NCBI GenBank assembly: GCA_020631735.1 | Contig: CM036221.1 | Coordinates: forward strand, 13,931,381 to 13,995,380 | DNA from: Saccharum officinarum | Lineage: Eukaryota; Streptophyta; Magnoliopsida; Poales; Poaceae | DNA: 64,000 nt | Reading direction: 5' to 3' | Shown: positions 1-12,327 of the stretch, piece by piece | Position numbering within the stretch: position 1 is the stretch's first letter | Layout: each line of letters begins with the position of its first letter | Notes under the pieces: generated by a model | Seen by the model: the letters and a program-made list of their open reading frames with translations, nothing else | Database searches by the model: none | What the model was told of the DNA's origin: nothing | Translations under genes and position numbers: made by a program

Positions 1-481
1 CGATCTAGAGGGTTTTTTTTAATCTAGGGAGGTTAAATTGAATATTTGATGTAGTGTGGCCCCACTTGATCTAGACTACTCCCTCTATTTTATAAATTTA
101 TAAATATATAATGTTTATTAGGTCAACCTAATTTGTTTAAAAAACTAATTACCTTACCATAAACATCATCTATACCTCTATACCTACCTAATAATAAAGA
201 GACAAATTTCAGTCTTTTTTTTTGTCCATCCATTTTTTTTTGCCGTCCTCCTCTAACTACCGAACTATGGAGAGTTTCTTTCGTCCGAACTTATATATAT
301 AATTAATGCTCTCATACGAGTTAGAATAGCTCTTGTTTAGCACGATACGAAGTTCAATTCCAAAACGTATTAGGTCGTGTAGTGGTCTTCTTAGGATAAC
401 CTAGGTAGATATGAATCCTAATCCAAATAGATCTCCCCAATCTTAGTAACCTAAATAGGAATTCTAATTCAAATCATTTTT
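1..481. repeat. Copy of intron-3 sequence abutting the assembly gap
   Basis: This stretch matches 19729-20216 almost base for base. The differences I see are small, mainly indels in runs of T, A, C or G (for example near 206, 219 and 379). It includes both ordinary flanking sequence and the head of a Helitron-like element (TC at 169-170). It stops inside a poly-T tract exactly at the N run. That pattern fits an unmerged overlapping contig end better than an independent transposon copy. Confidence 0.85.
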
Positions 482-581
482 NNNNNNNNNNNNNNNNNNN
501 NNNNNNNNNNNNNNNNNNNNNNNNNNNNNNNNNNNNNNNNNNNNNNNNNNNNNNNNNNNNNNNNNNNNNNNNNNNNNNNNN
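482..581. other. Assembly gap, 100 N
   Basis: Exactly 100 N characters, the conventional length for a scaffold gap of unknown size. Sequence order and distance across it are not supported by the bases themselves. Confidence 0.99.
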
Positions 582-3500
582 TGATGGTATAAATTGATTT
601 GCAGAACACCAAGGCTACTCGTACATTGGGATACGAGAAAGCAAAAGCAAATGAAAGAGTGTAAACTAGTATCTATGAGACCTCAAAAGGGCCATCCAAC
701 AGCAGATCTCGACTATTAATTTTCATACCAATCCGAGGATGCACACGCTTTGAACTTGCAGGTTACTTTTGCAGGGCAAAACACATACTCTGCCTGGAGA
801 ACCTTTCTACAAGGATAAGGAACCGCTTCCGAATATTCCTCAACACTTCGATCAGTAAAGTTATGAACAAACCATTTGTGGCACCTAAGGCACAAGGATG
901 ATGATCGAAACTAAGGACATGCTTTCTCTAATTCTTCACTTTAACTGATAGAACACCTTACACTATCTGTGTGATTGTCCAAGATGGAATTGACTTGATC
1001 ACAATGGCTTTAGAAGATAGAGTATCGCCCAAATTGTTGACTAGTTGATTAACTTCGGGTTGGTTATTGCTCTGTAAGACATAGCCTTCATAGCTACCAA
1101 GGAGTCATTACCTAGTTGGAGATTAACCTTCCTATGGGTAACTAATTAGTTGTCTCTCAACACTTAAAAAGTTCCAAATCTTCATTCTTGATCACAATAA
1201 TTGTGGTTGATGCAGAACAGACGGTTGCCATCAAAGTCAGCAGATAAGGAGTTACACCAGAGATGGTGATTTTGATTGTATGGTCATTATGTATACAAAG
1301 GTTAAAACTTGCTTAATGTGATGATCGAGTCTTATCCAACGGATGACTTGTCCAGTAGTAAGTGTTGTGTGTCCTTTTTATCCAACAAAGATGAGATACT
1401 TTACTCACTAGATGACGTTTGTCAATACTGGGACAACTAAGTAGAGTCACTTGTCTACCACCAATTGCAGTTTGTTAATGTTTTATGTCAGTAACCTGTT
1501 CTTCAAAGGTTATCCTCTTAGTAACTTTAGGAGGAAGTTTTACTACTTTTGGTTCAATATAAGGGTCTTTCGATAAGATATGGGAAAACAATCAAGGAAG
1601 AAGGTCATGTGAACATCACATCAGTGTTGTTCTGCAATGGATTATGATTAGAAACCACGATACCAGCGCGTGCCGAGTAGCACAACCTTGTGTGTGCGCC
1701 CACAGGAGGCTCTCGGTTTCGTCGCGGCACCATTAGTTGCTACTCATAACACCATTACTGAACATACACCCGATGAGAAATTTCAAATGGCATAGATTGG
1801 GTTGTCCGAATAAGAACCCTACCAAGGAGGGATAGCAAGTAAAGGTAGTTACAAGGTTTAGAATCAACGAGGAGGCAAATCCAAAAATTAACACACACCA
1901 TAAGGGAACATAGCTCAATTCCTAAAGACAACTGAGCAATGGACTCTTGCTAAATTTCTATGCACGACTTGCGTCCACCGAGGTGAGTTCCAGATAATAG
2001 ATTAATAGAAGATTCATTCATGTTGGGCAACAACATGAGATCAAGACTGATAAACATCTCGAGACTTGGGAAGGTTGGAGACGAATTAAGCAAATTTCAA
2101 GGCGAAAACCGATATTTAGTCATAGATTGAGTTGATAAGGTAGATGCACGAATTTGCAAGCATACGATTTAGAGGCCATAGCAGAGAGACGTGGTGTCAC
2201 ACTAGCTAACCTTTGGGAGAGGTAACCGGAAGGTCCAACATGGATTTGGGTACGGTCTCCACAACTGGCAACGTACGAACCATGGTCAAAGGCTAGCGTT
2301 GATGAGAGTTAACTTGGTAGGTCAGTCGACAAGGGTCTTCACAAAAAGGGTTGTAAAACATCCACGACTTATGCAAACATATCGGAGAACTAAACTTTGT
2401 GTTTTCGGTCAAGCAAAGGCATGGATACAAACATTCAAGGCAAGCAACCACGGCTACAGGATCAGACTCCTAAGAGAGAGAACCTAACTAGAGACGACAA
2501 CCATGCGATTACGTAACATAAACGTTGTTCTTAGGATAAAGCTATTCGACACTCGTATGCTCACCGAGGACAAACAAGGTGACAACTATGGCACTAAATA
2601 AATAACAAGCATACATACAAACATCACAGTCAAGCATTGGAGAGATCCAATCCAATTAGCTTAAGCAATCATTACTAAGCACCAGGCTCACCCAAAATAA
2701 ACATTTATCTAAAACAAGAACTAACTACAAGTTTAGCCTAAGACAAACGCTAGCTAAGGTAGCCAACTTAGCATGTGCATAGAATCTGGATAGCAGCATA
2801 GTAACTACTTGTTCCCACCATAACTGAGGTTGTAGACATCCCACAAAGGTGATCCTAGACTTTCTAGAAAGATTAGGAAGATGACTACACTTTAGTTATT
2901 CATACCAAAAGCAAATTCATAGATTAACATGACCAAAAATGCTAATGTTTCAGATCTGTACCAATATGGACAGAAAACTAACAAGAACTTCAAAAATGTA
3001 CAACTGGAGTTCTAGGGACACAACAAGGCTGAGCCTTCACTTTATGTAAAGATTATTAAGTTTTCTATAACTTTTTTATTATCATATTAAGATGATTCTA
3101 TATCTAACAAGGCCAAACAAGACAAGGAAGACATCTCTGCCCAGATTTGGCCAGATTCTGTCATTCCACTTTACAAGCTCATAAGTAGAGATTTAGACCA
3201 CCACAATTAGTGCTATAGGACATTTTGGAAAGCTTAGAAAAAGTAATACACTTCTTCTATTATCTCCAAGACATGATTCCTTATGAACATAGGTCAAACA
3301 AATCAAACATTCAGATCTACTCAGAGCACAAGCAAAACCTGATAGTAAACTTTTAAAAGTTATAACTCTCAAACCATAAGGCCTAGGGTCATGAAATTTT
3401 AGGACAAGCTAGATGAGTAAGTTAGATACAACTTTGGTATTTTCCATAACTACAGAAAACAACAATATAACCACAAAAGCATCACTACAACAGAAAACGT

Positions 3501-4691
3501 TCTAGCAGCCAACATTCGACAAGCAAAACAAAGCTTGCCTTTGTTCTACTTAACAAGAGAGCGTACAAACATGTTATTCTAGTAGCTCTAAATTTTGTTA
3601 CCTTAGACCAACCCCATTTAATTCACTCATGAGAATCCAATTTACTTAAGTGAGGTCTACAACATTTTCAAAAACTTGTAGGAACAACATATCCACCACT
3701 TGGCTAAACTAAAGGGCATCTATAGGTTCAAACATGTAACCATAATTATTTCTAGCAAGGCTAAACACACACTTTTCTCAAGCACTTTCTATTCAAGTAA
3801 CATTGAACAAGGCATTCATGTCTAACTCCACACAAGGAAGATAGTACATAACATCAATCACAAGTTACTTAATATAGAATAAGGGTGAGAGGAGCATAGC
3901 TATGCATAAAACAACAATCAGGATGATGCATGCTTTGTCCTATTCGTCCTCACAAGACTGCCAACCTAAGGTGGCGATCACGTTCTATGTCGGTGGCATA
4001 ACACGCACTCTCTCAATATATAGCTAGTTGATAGCTACATTCGACTTACGTATTCGTGGTTAGCGTACCTGCAGAAAAGTTTCATTGCAGCCCAACAATT
4101 TCCCACTATATAGCACACAATGAAAACAGGAAAGTAAAATTCTAAGTACTCCCATGTACATATACCCCTGTATACGTACATGTAGTACCAAAACTACCCG
4201 AATCATCAATCACCCACAATTAAGTACCTTCATATATACATGTGTGTAACATGTAAATAATCCAGTAACCAAACTAGCTCTCCCCTAGACCGCAGTTTGT
4301 ACGGTCATGCTCTCACAACTCACACTTACCTGAGCGTAGGTGTGACGTTGCATAAAAGTAAACTAGCAACATATATGGCTATTTTATATATGAAGGCTAC
4401 CTCTAATCTGACACACCGGGTAGCATAGTGTGGGAGAGTCATCAAACATACATACCTTGGCCTGGGCGTAGATGCATAAATGAAAAACCCCCAAGTTAGT
4501 ACTTATACAAGCCACCTAATAATCCTTATATGGGCATAAGAAAATTGACCACTGGCATACTTAGGTTTAGAATTCAGATTTCACAAACCTATATATAGCT
4601 ATAAGTTGATAAAACTGATTTTATAAAACAAATCCTTTGTTTTAAATATACATACGACAAGTTTAATATTGAATCTTGCTCCAATGCCAGC
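582..4691 (-). mobile_element. Degenerate retroelement-derived sequence, no coding potential
   Basis: About 4.1 kb of AT-rich sequence with only short ORFs. If the LTR-like block at 4692-9974 is the 5' LTR of a minus-strand element, this is where gag and pol would lie, but I recognise neither. Parts of 2940-3480 resemble the AT-rich portion of that LTR (compare the phrases around 3360-3450 and 6950-7050), so it may instead be pieces of a related LTR or a non-autonomous internal region. Stated as inference. Confidence 0.35.
4676..4691 (-). other. Possible degenerate primer-binding site
   Basis: Read on the - strand, the bases just after the LTR end (TGTTACA, then GC) are TGGCATTGGAGC. This resembles the initiator-tRNA-Met site TGGTATCAGAGC seen intact at 55670, but with several mismatches. 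Its position two bases inside the LTR edge supports the reading. Confidence 0.4.
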
Positions 4692-6166
4692 TGTAACAGA
4701 ACCGTCCAAATTATAAGAGCACAAGTATAAAAACAATCACCGAAGTGATCAAATTCTCACACATGAGCCCATATAACTCCGGTAGTCCAATGAAATCACG
4801 AGGGATTTCAAACCAACCAACATACAAGCCAAGATCGTAGTGATTCAACATAACAAGTCACATGTTACAACCATTTCACAAGTAAATCAATTTACATCGG
4901 AGTTCAACATAGTTGTTACAACTTAAGTTCAAAAGTAGCGGAAGCAAAGTAATTTGAAACTAACATTATTCTTATTTAAAATACATGCCGGTACCACGGT
5001 CGACTTCCAACAAAAGCATTAGAGATAAGGTAAATAAGAAGGATCGTGCCCGTGATCACACTCCGCCACTACGGCGAAGTCAACCAACTCTTGCAGCCGC
5101 CATGATACATCATAACCTGCAACAAGTGGGGATAAAACCCTGAGTACGAGAAGGTACTCAGCTAGACTTACCCGTCCGAAACCAGAAATAAGGTGACACC
5201 AAGGATCATGCAAGGCTGATATAAAGTGGGGCTAGCTTGACAACATTTTTGCATAAAAGCTTAATATAGATGATCAATCATTAATGCTTAAGCATCAAGT
5301 TAATTATTATTAACCTATCATCTATATTAGAACCTGTACTAGAGCACTCACTTTATTAGGAGCAAATAATATTAACCATAGCAGGTATAAATTGAGGCAA
5401 CCTTTCCATCGTGATCCAATTAACCATCAGTTCAATTTAATTGAATCTACGTTGCCGCTGCTCAAGTCAAGTGCTCACTAACCGGGAGCGACGGCAATTC
5501 AAATCGAATTCCTATCCAGCTGGAGGGGTATTTCTAACACTCACCGTGCAGACCCCTGCCAGGGTCGCACAGGCCACCTTTTCATATGATTCAGGAATCG
5601 CAGGTCCGAATGATGTCGCGACCCCAAGGGCGACACTCTGCCAGGTGATAGGGACTCTAACCCCCTTGGTCTCACGCCAATGTCCCCAAGCACATCCTTT
5701 CTCTCCTCTAAGAAGCAACCTACCATTCGATTCCCGGCCTGAACCATATTACTCGGCTTTGCGGTCGGAACGACTTATCCGGCCAACTAAGTGTTAGACT
5801 GCGTTCAACATGACTCAAGGACGTACAGCGAATCGGTCCTTAAACGACTTAGACGGGGATAGATCCACACCCAAGACATCCATGCCCTGTTGCTTCACTA
5901 TCGTCATCCCGCCCGGTCCCATTTCATTTTATTAACACATGGTTCCATTCCACGATAGCAAATATAGCCAACCGTGCCATATATGAATATCCCTATATCT
6001 CGCAGGTGACAGAAAATCACCTAACTTCTACCGCTTAAAGCAGGGCTAAGCATCTACTCGATCCTAGTCTATGTAGGATTCAAGGATTCATATATCTGGA
6101 TAAGGAATGATATAATGCAGCAAGGGTTTCCAACCAACTCCTACCACTTAATGCAACAATACATAT

Positions 6167-6171
<5 letters not shown>

Positions 6172-6254
<83 letters not shown>
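6172..6254. repeat. (AT)n microsatellite
   Basis: About 83 bp of alternating AT with one phase break near 6223, inside the antisense LTR. Confidence 0.97.
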
Positions 6255-6258
<4 letters not shown>

Positions 6259-8149
6259 GCTTTGAAGATAGGAGGCTTATAATGCTTCGGGGCTTGCCTG
6301 GGGTCTGACTCAAGTTAGAGTATGTCAGATGAAGTCACTTGGCGAGCAACCTCCAATCTACCACTTGTCCGATCCTTCTATCTTCGGAATGGATCCACCA
6401 ACTCCATCTTCGGGTTGGATCCACATCACGTCCTTCACGTTTTTTAGCTAGCGTACCTAAATGAGGTGCAACAATGCATATGTATGAATACATAGAAATG
6501 CAATAACACAACATTCATACCAGCACACCAAGTTCACATGGGCACTAGAGTTAATCAACTTAACTATCACTTAAGCATATCCTTAGAAGATGACCAGCAT
6601 ATCGATCATGACACAAGTCACAGAAGATCTCAAGCACACTTAACACTAACAAGGTGTATATCACTCTTAGAAATCAACATAGCAAAGCAAGATGAAGCAA
6701 CAACTTAATTTAGAATCTGCCATTTTTCGAAGATCAGAACAGCAGCTGGTTAAATCAAACATAACTGGAGTTCTGTAACTATAATTGACTTGTAATAAGA
6801 CATTATGGAAAGCTTATGAAATTATCTATATTTCATTTATAATCATCATAGCATGATTCCAAAGTTTAACATGTCGAATTTACATAAACACAGCAACTGA
6901 TCTAACAAGACAGAGAGCAAGCAATTCTATACTCTAACTTTAAACAGCTATAACTCCTAAACCACATGGTCAAATGCCACTAATTTTTAACAGCAGCTAG
7001 ATACATAAATTATCTACAACTTTTGTATAAATAAGTTTCACAACAAAGCACATTATCATGAAGAACTTTGCTAAGTTCCCAGATCTGTCCAGAAACCTCA
7101 TTTGCAAGAAATAATTATTAACTTATGTTGCAAACATATAATTAGACAAAACCAACTTTACCAACATGTCACACATGAATAATGAACACCAGAAAATATA
7201 TTGTCCATTTCTAATAAATTCTTTTAATATATTTTCTTAATTTATTTAGATAATTAGGTAGAATTATGAACACCTACCAAATATGCATAATAAATTCTAC
7301 CAAAATTCCAGCGACCTATATATGCTCCCAAAAGTCTAATGTCTAAATTTCAAGCCATTTGGACAAGTATATAAACCTCTATGAAAAAGACAAATAGCTA
7401 TTGCAATAATCATGTGAGAGCAAGTTAAACTTAACACTCAATATTTTCTGTGAACACAAGGCCATATTATGAATCAATATGATAGAGAAACATCATACTA
7501 AGGTAATGGAACAACATTTTCTATTTTATCATTTATATATTATTTATAAGCTATTTATCAAGCTATAAACAAGTTAAATCAATAACTTGAGCATACTATA
7601 AGCAATGACCATGAAATTTATACCACAGTACATACATAGCATGACAATCCTACCATAAAAATTTCACATCATTTGGAGCATCACAACTCAAGATATAAAT
7701 TGACAAGCAAAATAATATAGATTTCCTTATTTATCAAGGTCCAATCAAAACCCTAAGAAAACAGTGAACAACTAGTGTGTTTAATATTTTTCCTAGCTAG
7801 TACATGTCATCACCAAATTATCAAAATAAGAATCACTATTTTTTTGGAGTCATAAAACTCCAGATCTTGCTCTGGTCAAGTTTAGAGGCATTTTAGAGCA
7901 TTTTTAAAACTTAAATAAAGACATCAGAAAACATCTACAAACATATAGAATTTTATGACTCTACTACAAAGAGCTCTTCTCAAGGTTTCCAAAAATTCCA
8001 CTCTTGCTATTTTTGGAATTACCTAGCATGAGATATGATTTTTATAAGATTCACCAATTTTCTGAAATTCAAAAAACAGAATTAGAACAACCCTACTTAA
8101 TTTGCTAGCTCCACCCGAATACATACCCAGACAACCGCTTTCTTAAACC

Positions 8150-9060
8150 GACAAGTGGGACCCGCTGGACCACCTAGCCCCACCTGTCATTCAAACAAAA
8201 GGACACAGAGAGAGGGAGAGAGGGGAACGGGCTTGGCCTCACTGCCGGCCGCCGGAAACAGGGGAGGGGGCCGGGCTCACGGCTCCGGTGAGGGGGTCAC
8301 CGGCGGCGGTGGCCAAGGATGGCGCGAGCATCCAAGGGCCCTTGCGCACCCGTGGAGCTACTCGGCTCTGCTCGAGGCGGTCCCCAGCACCGTGGCCACA
8401 GGAGCGGGCGTCGGCAACGGCGGCGGTCCGATGGCGACAATGCTACGGCGGCGAGCGGCCTCAGGAGAGGGTGCGGGAGGTGCGGCGTGAGGTGACGGAG
8501 GTGCTGATGTGGTTTGTTTGGGCGGATGGAGACCGTAGACAGGGAATCACGGTGGCGCCCGAAGCTCGGCCATGGCAGCCATGGCGGTGGCGCACTACGG
8601 TGACAATTGGAGGTGGGGAAACGGCGTTCTAATCTTGCGGAAGGTAAAGAAACTCCTGGCGGTGGCGGTTTGGTGCACGACGGCTGCTAGTGGTGGCAAG
8701 GACGGCGACCGAGCTCGGAGCCCCGCTCCGGCGCCCATGGCGGACGTGGCCACGTCCAGCACGCGGGACACTTGGGAGCGACGAAGGAGATGTGAAACGC
8801 GGCCGGATAAGGAGGAAGCGAGACCGAGGCAGGCGCTCGGGTGGCTCCCCAATGGCCCCGACTCCCGGCACGAGGCAGCAAGGAGAAGTGCATGGCGGCC
8901 ACGTTCGGGACACCTGTCGCCTTTGAGGACTTTCCCCGAACAGGTGGCGGGCGCAGTTCGAGGCATCTTGGAGGCTGTTTTTGGGCTGGATATGGGCCGA
9001 ATTGGATATTGGGCCCAAAATGAAGTTCGAAGACCACATGATGCTTTACAATTTTTATTA
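8150..9060. other. GC-rich core of the antisense LTR
   Basis: A sharp rise in GC content compared with the sequence on either side, with many overlapping frames on both strands and no recognisable protein. The + strand LTR has a matching GC-rich core at about 52340-53680, which is why I treat this as LTR and not as a gene. Confidence 0.55.
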
Positions 9061-9974
9061 AGACACTTTACTCATTAGGGTTCTGGTTTAGGAGATACAT
9101 GGCTCCAAAGTTGCCAATGTCAGTGATTTGAAAGCAACGAGCAACAATCCAAAATGGGGGTCAAAAAGAATTGCAATTGGTGCCATCTTCTTGTATGCTC
9201 TTCCCCATCATGTAAGCTCCAACTTTCGTATTTGGACCAATTTAAGTTGCTTAGCAAAAACTCGAGAACGCAGGATGTCAATGTCGGAGACACTGAAATC
9301 AGGGTTTTAAATTGCTAAGTGTCGGAAACAGTCCCAATTCTAACTTGAGGGCCCTGTTTGAGCATGTTACACACATTTTTATGACTTGACTCTTAAACAA
9401 AGTTTGTTCCTTATAAAATTTTCTATGACTTTGTCAAAGGGTGCACATTCATGCAACGCTTCTAGGTCCTACTTTTGAAACGGTCAAACAAAAGTGTTCC
9501 CGGTTCCATACATGGTCAACCATCTCTTAGAAGCACATTTAGGCAAAATGATCAACATGAACATTGTTCCATTAAGTGCCCTAAGTGTAGTTAAGGTGTT
9601 GTAGAGTTCATCTAGAGTAATTTGGGTAATTTGCAAAGCTTCGTTGATGATCTATAGTTCCATTAACTTAATGGGGCAAATTCCAATAGTAATAGAACTT
9701 ATCATTTTATGTGACTTTTTGATTCCAAACTTCATAAAACTTTTTTAGGGATCAATATAGATAGGTACTAAGGTGAGACACATGAAGATATTGCCATAAC
9801 ACCACCCAAGCTTATATCTTGTAAATGTCCTATATGCAAAACAAAGGAGTAACATCCAAGTTTAAATTAGGCTTATCTCCGTAGGTTGACCTTTACATTG
9901 TCATCTCCACTTAATCTATCATGTTTGAGATCAAACCCACTACTCAATGAGTGACAAACACCTGGGGTGTTACA

Positions 9975-10262
9975 GGCGAGCACCTTAAGATGACCGCCTC
10001 TGAAAATAGACTATTTTTTGAGGCGGTTGTCTTAAGATGTCCACCTCCATAAATCCATTTTCAGAGGCGGGGATTTGCTAACCGCCTCCGTAAATAAAAC
10101 GACTGCCTCCGTAAATCGGTTTTGTGAGGCGGTCATTTTTTGGTGCCTGTGGAAATAATGCGGCCTCTGTTAATCGTTGGGTATTTTAGGAGACGCCTAG
10201 AATTTATGGCCGCCTCGGAAAATCATAGGGCCCTGTCTCACAAAAAGAACATTTTTGTAGTG
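9975..10262. mobile_element. Right terminus of a CACTA-like DNA transposon
   Basis: The segment ends in TTTTTGTAGTG (10252-10262), the inverse of a CACTACAAAAA terminus. Immediately inside are several copies, in both orientations, of a short motif of the form CCGCCTCnGnAAAT (for example about 9997, 10083, 10107), the subterminal repeat pattern characteristic of En/Spm (CACTA) elements. The left side is cut off at 9975 by the LTR terminus, so the LTR element appears to have inserted into this CACTA. No transposase is visible. Confidence 0.7.
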
Positions 10263-10321
10263 GCAATACCGAAGGAATCCATATGCTCTGTAGTCACAGG
10301 TGAGTGTGTAGTGGTAGGAAA

Positions 10322-10725
10322 TGATCTCGGATAGAGAAATAACCGAAACAAAAGTTGTAGATCTCAAAAAGTTAAGCAACTTTGTAGTGGACAACTTTTT
10401 TATTTGAAACCATCTATGCAATGAAATTATGTTTGAATTCTCACATTTGAAATTTAAATTTTTCAAACAACCTCGGATGGAGAAATGACCAAAACAAAAG
10501 TTGTAGATCTCAAAAAGTTATGCAACTTTACCGTTGACAACATTTTCATTTGAAATCATCTATCACTGAAAAATTAATTACGTTTGAATTTCCTTATATT
10601 TGAAATTCAAATTCTTTGAACAACCTCGAATGGAGAGACGAACAAAACGAAAGTTATAGATCTTGAAAAGTTATAAAACTTTGCAGTTGATAATTTTTTC
10701 ATTTGAATTCGTTTAGGGCCCCAAA
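10322..10725. repeat. Tandem array, about 150-bp period, three units
   Basis: Three diverged units begin at about 10322, 10470 and 10622. Each carries a phrase like CCTCGGATGGAGAAATGACC, then AAAGTTGTAGATCT, AAAAGTTATGCAACTTT and TTTCATTTGAAATCATCT. Arrays with this wording occur in and near grass DNA transposons. No ORF of interest lies inside. Confidence 0.8.
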
Positions 10726-11030
10726 TAATCATTTCAAAACTTGATGAATATAAAATGGGAATAACGTGTTGGGGTTTAGTCCCACATCGTGTAGCGATGG
10801 TGAGGGAGCACAACATATAAGGTGAGAGAAGTCCAACCTATCAAGCTAGTCTTTTGGGTTGAGTAAGGTCCAAAGGCCTTATATGTTGTCAACTCCGGTG
10901 GACCTAGGACCTGTGGGAGCGCAGGCTCGTGATAACAAGCCGGGCCGGCTGCAAGCCAGCTCTAAGACCGAGAACTCGGTGGTCACCACCGGTTCCAACA
11001 GGACGAAGATCCCAAATGGACACAAATGTC
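10726..11030. other. Intergenic sequence, possible retroelement remnant
   Basis: Contains TTAGTCCCACATCG-type wording (about 10776) and an inverted CCTTATATGTTGT/ACAACATATAAGG pair (about 10810 and 10877). No gene is recognised. The ORFs at 10859-11129 have no recognisable content. Confidence 0.35.
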
Positions 11031-11150
11031 TTATGGATAGAGTGGTCGTTAGGGACGAATGCGCAAAGCCTAGGGTCATGGGTTCAAGTGCCGGCAGCTG
11101 CGAAGCGTGACGCGCGAAAAATCATGTGACTTGTGACTTCCGGTATTTAA
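11031..11150 (+). mobile_element. Possible tRNA-derived SINE head
   Basis: An A-box-like TGGATAGAGTGG (11034-11045) and a B-box-like GGTTCAAGTGCC (11081-11092) are separated by about 36 bases, the usual spacing of a tRNA internal promoter. The bases around them do not fold into a clear tRNA that I can see, and no anticodon arm was identified, so a SINE-type promoter is likelier than a tRNA gene. Confidence 0.35.
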
Positions 11151-11179
11151 AAAAATTGTTGTTTATTCATCTCGGATTT

Positions 11180-11273
11180 GGTTTTCTGCAAAACCTGTCT
11201 CTTTGGTTCTGCTGATTAAAAAAACCGGTTTTCTGCAAAACCTGTCGCTTTGGTTCTGCTAATTAAAAAAACC
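11180..11273. repeat. 47-bp tandem duplication
   Basis: Two adjacent copies of a 47-bp unit begin at 11180 and 11227 (GGTTTTCTGCAAAACCTGTC...). They differ at only a few bases, so the duplication is fairly recent. Confidence 0.9.
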
Positions 11274-12165
11274 CAGCAGTGATGGGGTTTTTGAAGCGGT
11301 ACTCTTTGTTTACATATACTTTGTCGGGCCATATACACCAAAATTTAGAGATATACATATGAGAGTAACTGCTCCTGGGAGTAGAAAAAAATTTCCCATC
11401 AAACAAATATATATTCTTTTATATTCTAAATTACATTTTAAGGTTAATCTATACAGCCTTTGTGTCTTCAAACTAAATATAATTTGAAGTTACTGATATA
11501 TAGTCAAAATTCTAGTCTGACTACAACCTTATCCAAAATGACAAGATCTCTGGAGCTGGAGTAGAAAGTATACTCACGTGATCACATCTCCCGATAAGCA
11601 TGCGGTTAATAAAGCTACATGGCATGTGGACCCATATTAGCTTTAAAGAGCATGATGTACTGGACAGATTGTTTACTATGCTATACTTATATATCAATAT
11701 ATGTTTAGGTGATGTGTAGTTTCTCGTAGGTAATCGTCGACTTTTTGACTCTGCCATTATTGTTGATATATACCCTATTGCATTACAGGGCCATGCATCA
11801 TGCACGTATGCTTTGCTCCGAGCAGACAGACTGCTCCTCTGTCGTCACACGCATGGAGTATTAATGGAATCTGCAGCATAAGAAAGCAGCACCGTGGCGC
11901 TAGCTTAGTACAGCTTTGCTGAACAAGACGTACTGTCCAAGGAAGCATGTAATCCTCTCTTTAGTTGCTAAATCTGTAGGGTAAGAGCAGATTCGTCTCT
12001 GATGAATGAAGGAGAGACTAGCTTTATTAGCACGCTAAAACGCAAGGCATCGGGCACGCAAGGAGGGAATTAGCTTTATTATCTGCTTTAATTTGCCTTT
12101 AATTTGAGCTGCAAGCTTGTTAGTAGTCCTACAACGCACAGGATATCAGCCACACCTGCTGCTCC
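11274..12165. other. Upstream region of the NLR gene
   Basis: AT-rich intergenic DNA with no recognisable gene. Its last few hundred bases presumably hold the NLR promoter. I see no confident cis-element other than the TATA box listed separately. Confidence 0.5.
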
Positions 12166-12173
12166 CCTCTCTC

Positions 12174-12181
12174 TATATAAA
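12174..12181 (+). promoter_or_regulatory. TATA box of the NLR gene
   Basis: TATATAAA follows a CT-rich stretch. A start site about 30 bases downstream (near 12205) would give a leader of about 120 bases in which the first ATG is the NLR start at 12328. Confidence 0.65.
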
Positions 12182-12327
12182 CGTGTCTCTAATGGATGCG
12201 TCTTCCTCGCGCGTTTCTGTTAAGTAGTGCCGGCTTAATTCCGGCCTCCCACCAACCACAAAAGTAGACAAATAAAGTGACCCATTGCAGAGTGATCGAT
12301 ATCGAGCTCAAACATCAATTCCCTGCA

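Larger units (their letters stand above)
4692..9974 (-). mobile_element. Very long Gypsy-type LTR, antisense
   Basis: The block is bounded by TGTAACAG at 4692 and GGGTGTTACA ending at 9974, that is TG...CA ends on the - strand, where it begins TGTAACACCC like the + strand LTR at 51831. Both LTRs share an architecture: a GC-rich core about 0.5-1.8 kb from the 5' end (here 8150-9060), AT-rich middle, a conserved stretch with GTACTCAGGGTTTTA followed by TTGCAG near the 3' end (here about 5100-5165), then a putative PBS. At 5.3 kb it is longer than its relative (3.8 kb), so it may contain insertions. Long LTRs of this kind are typical of Tekay/Del-like or Tat-like Gypsy lineages; the lineage is not settled here. 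The ORFs inside (for example 5441-5797 and 8155-9078) look like chance frames. Confidence 0.6.

Noticed and set aside
6080..6313. Tyr/Ile-repeat ORF
   Set aside because: Translation of the (AT)n microsatellite; the same applies to 15643-15915 and 30827-31089.
8155..9078. Several overlapping ORFs of 110-170 codons
   Set aside because: They coincide with the GC-rich LTR core, overlap on both strands and show no motif.
11034..11092. tRNA gene
   Set aside because: Box-like motifs are present but I could not build acceptor and anticodon stems.
12192..12227. 11-codon upstream ORF before the NLR start
   Set aside because: Its ATG lies only 18 bases after the TATA box, probably upstream of the transcription start, so it is unlikely to be in the mRNA.
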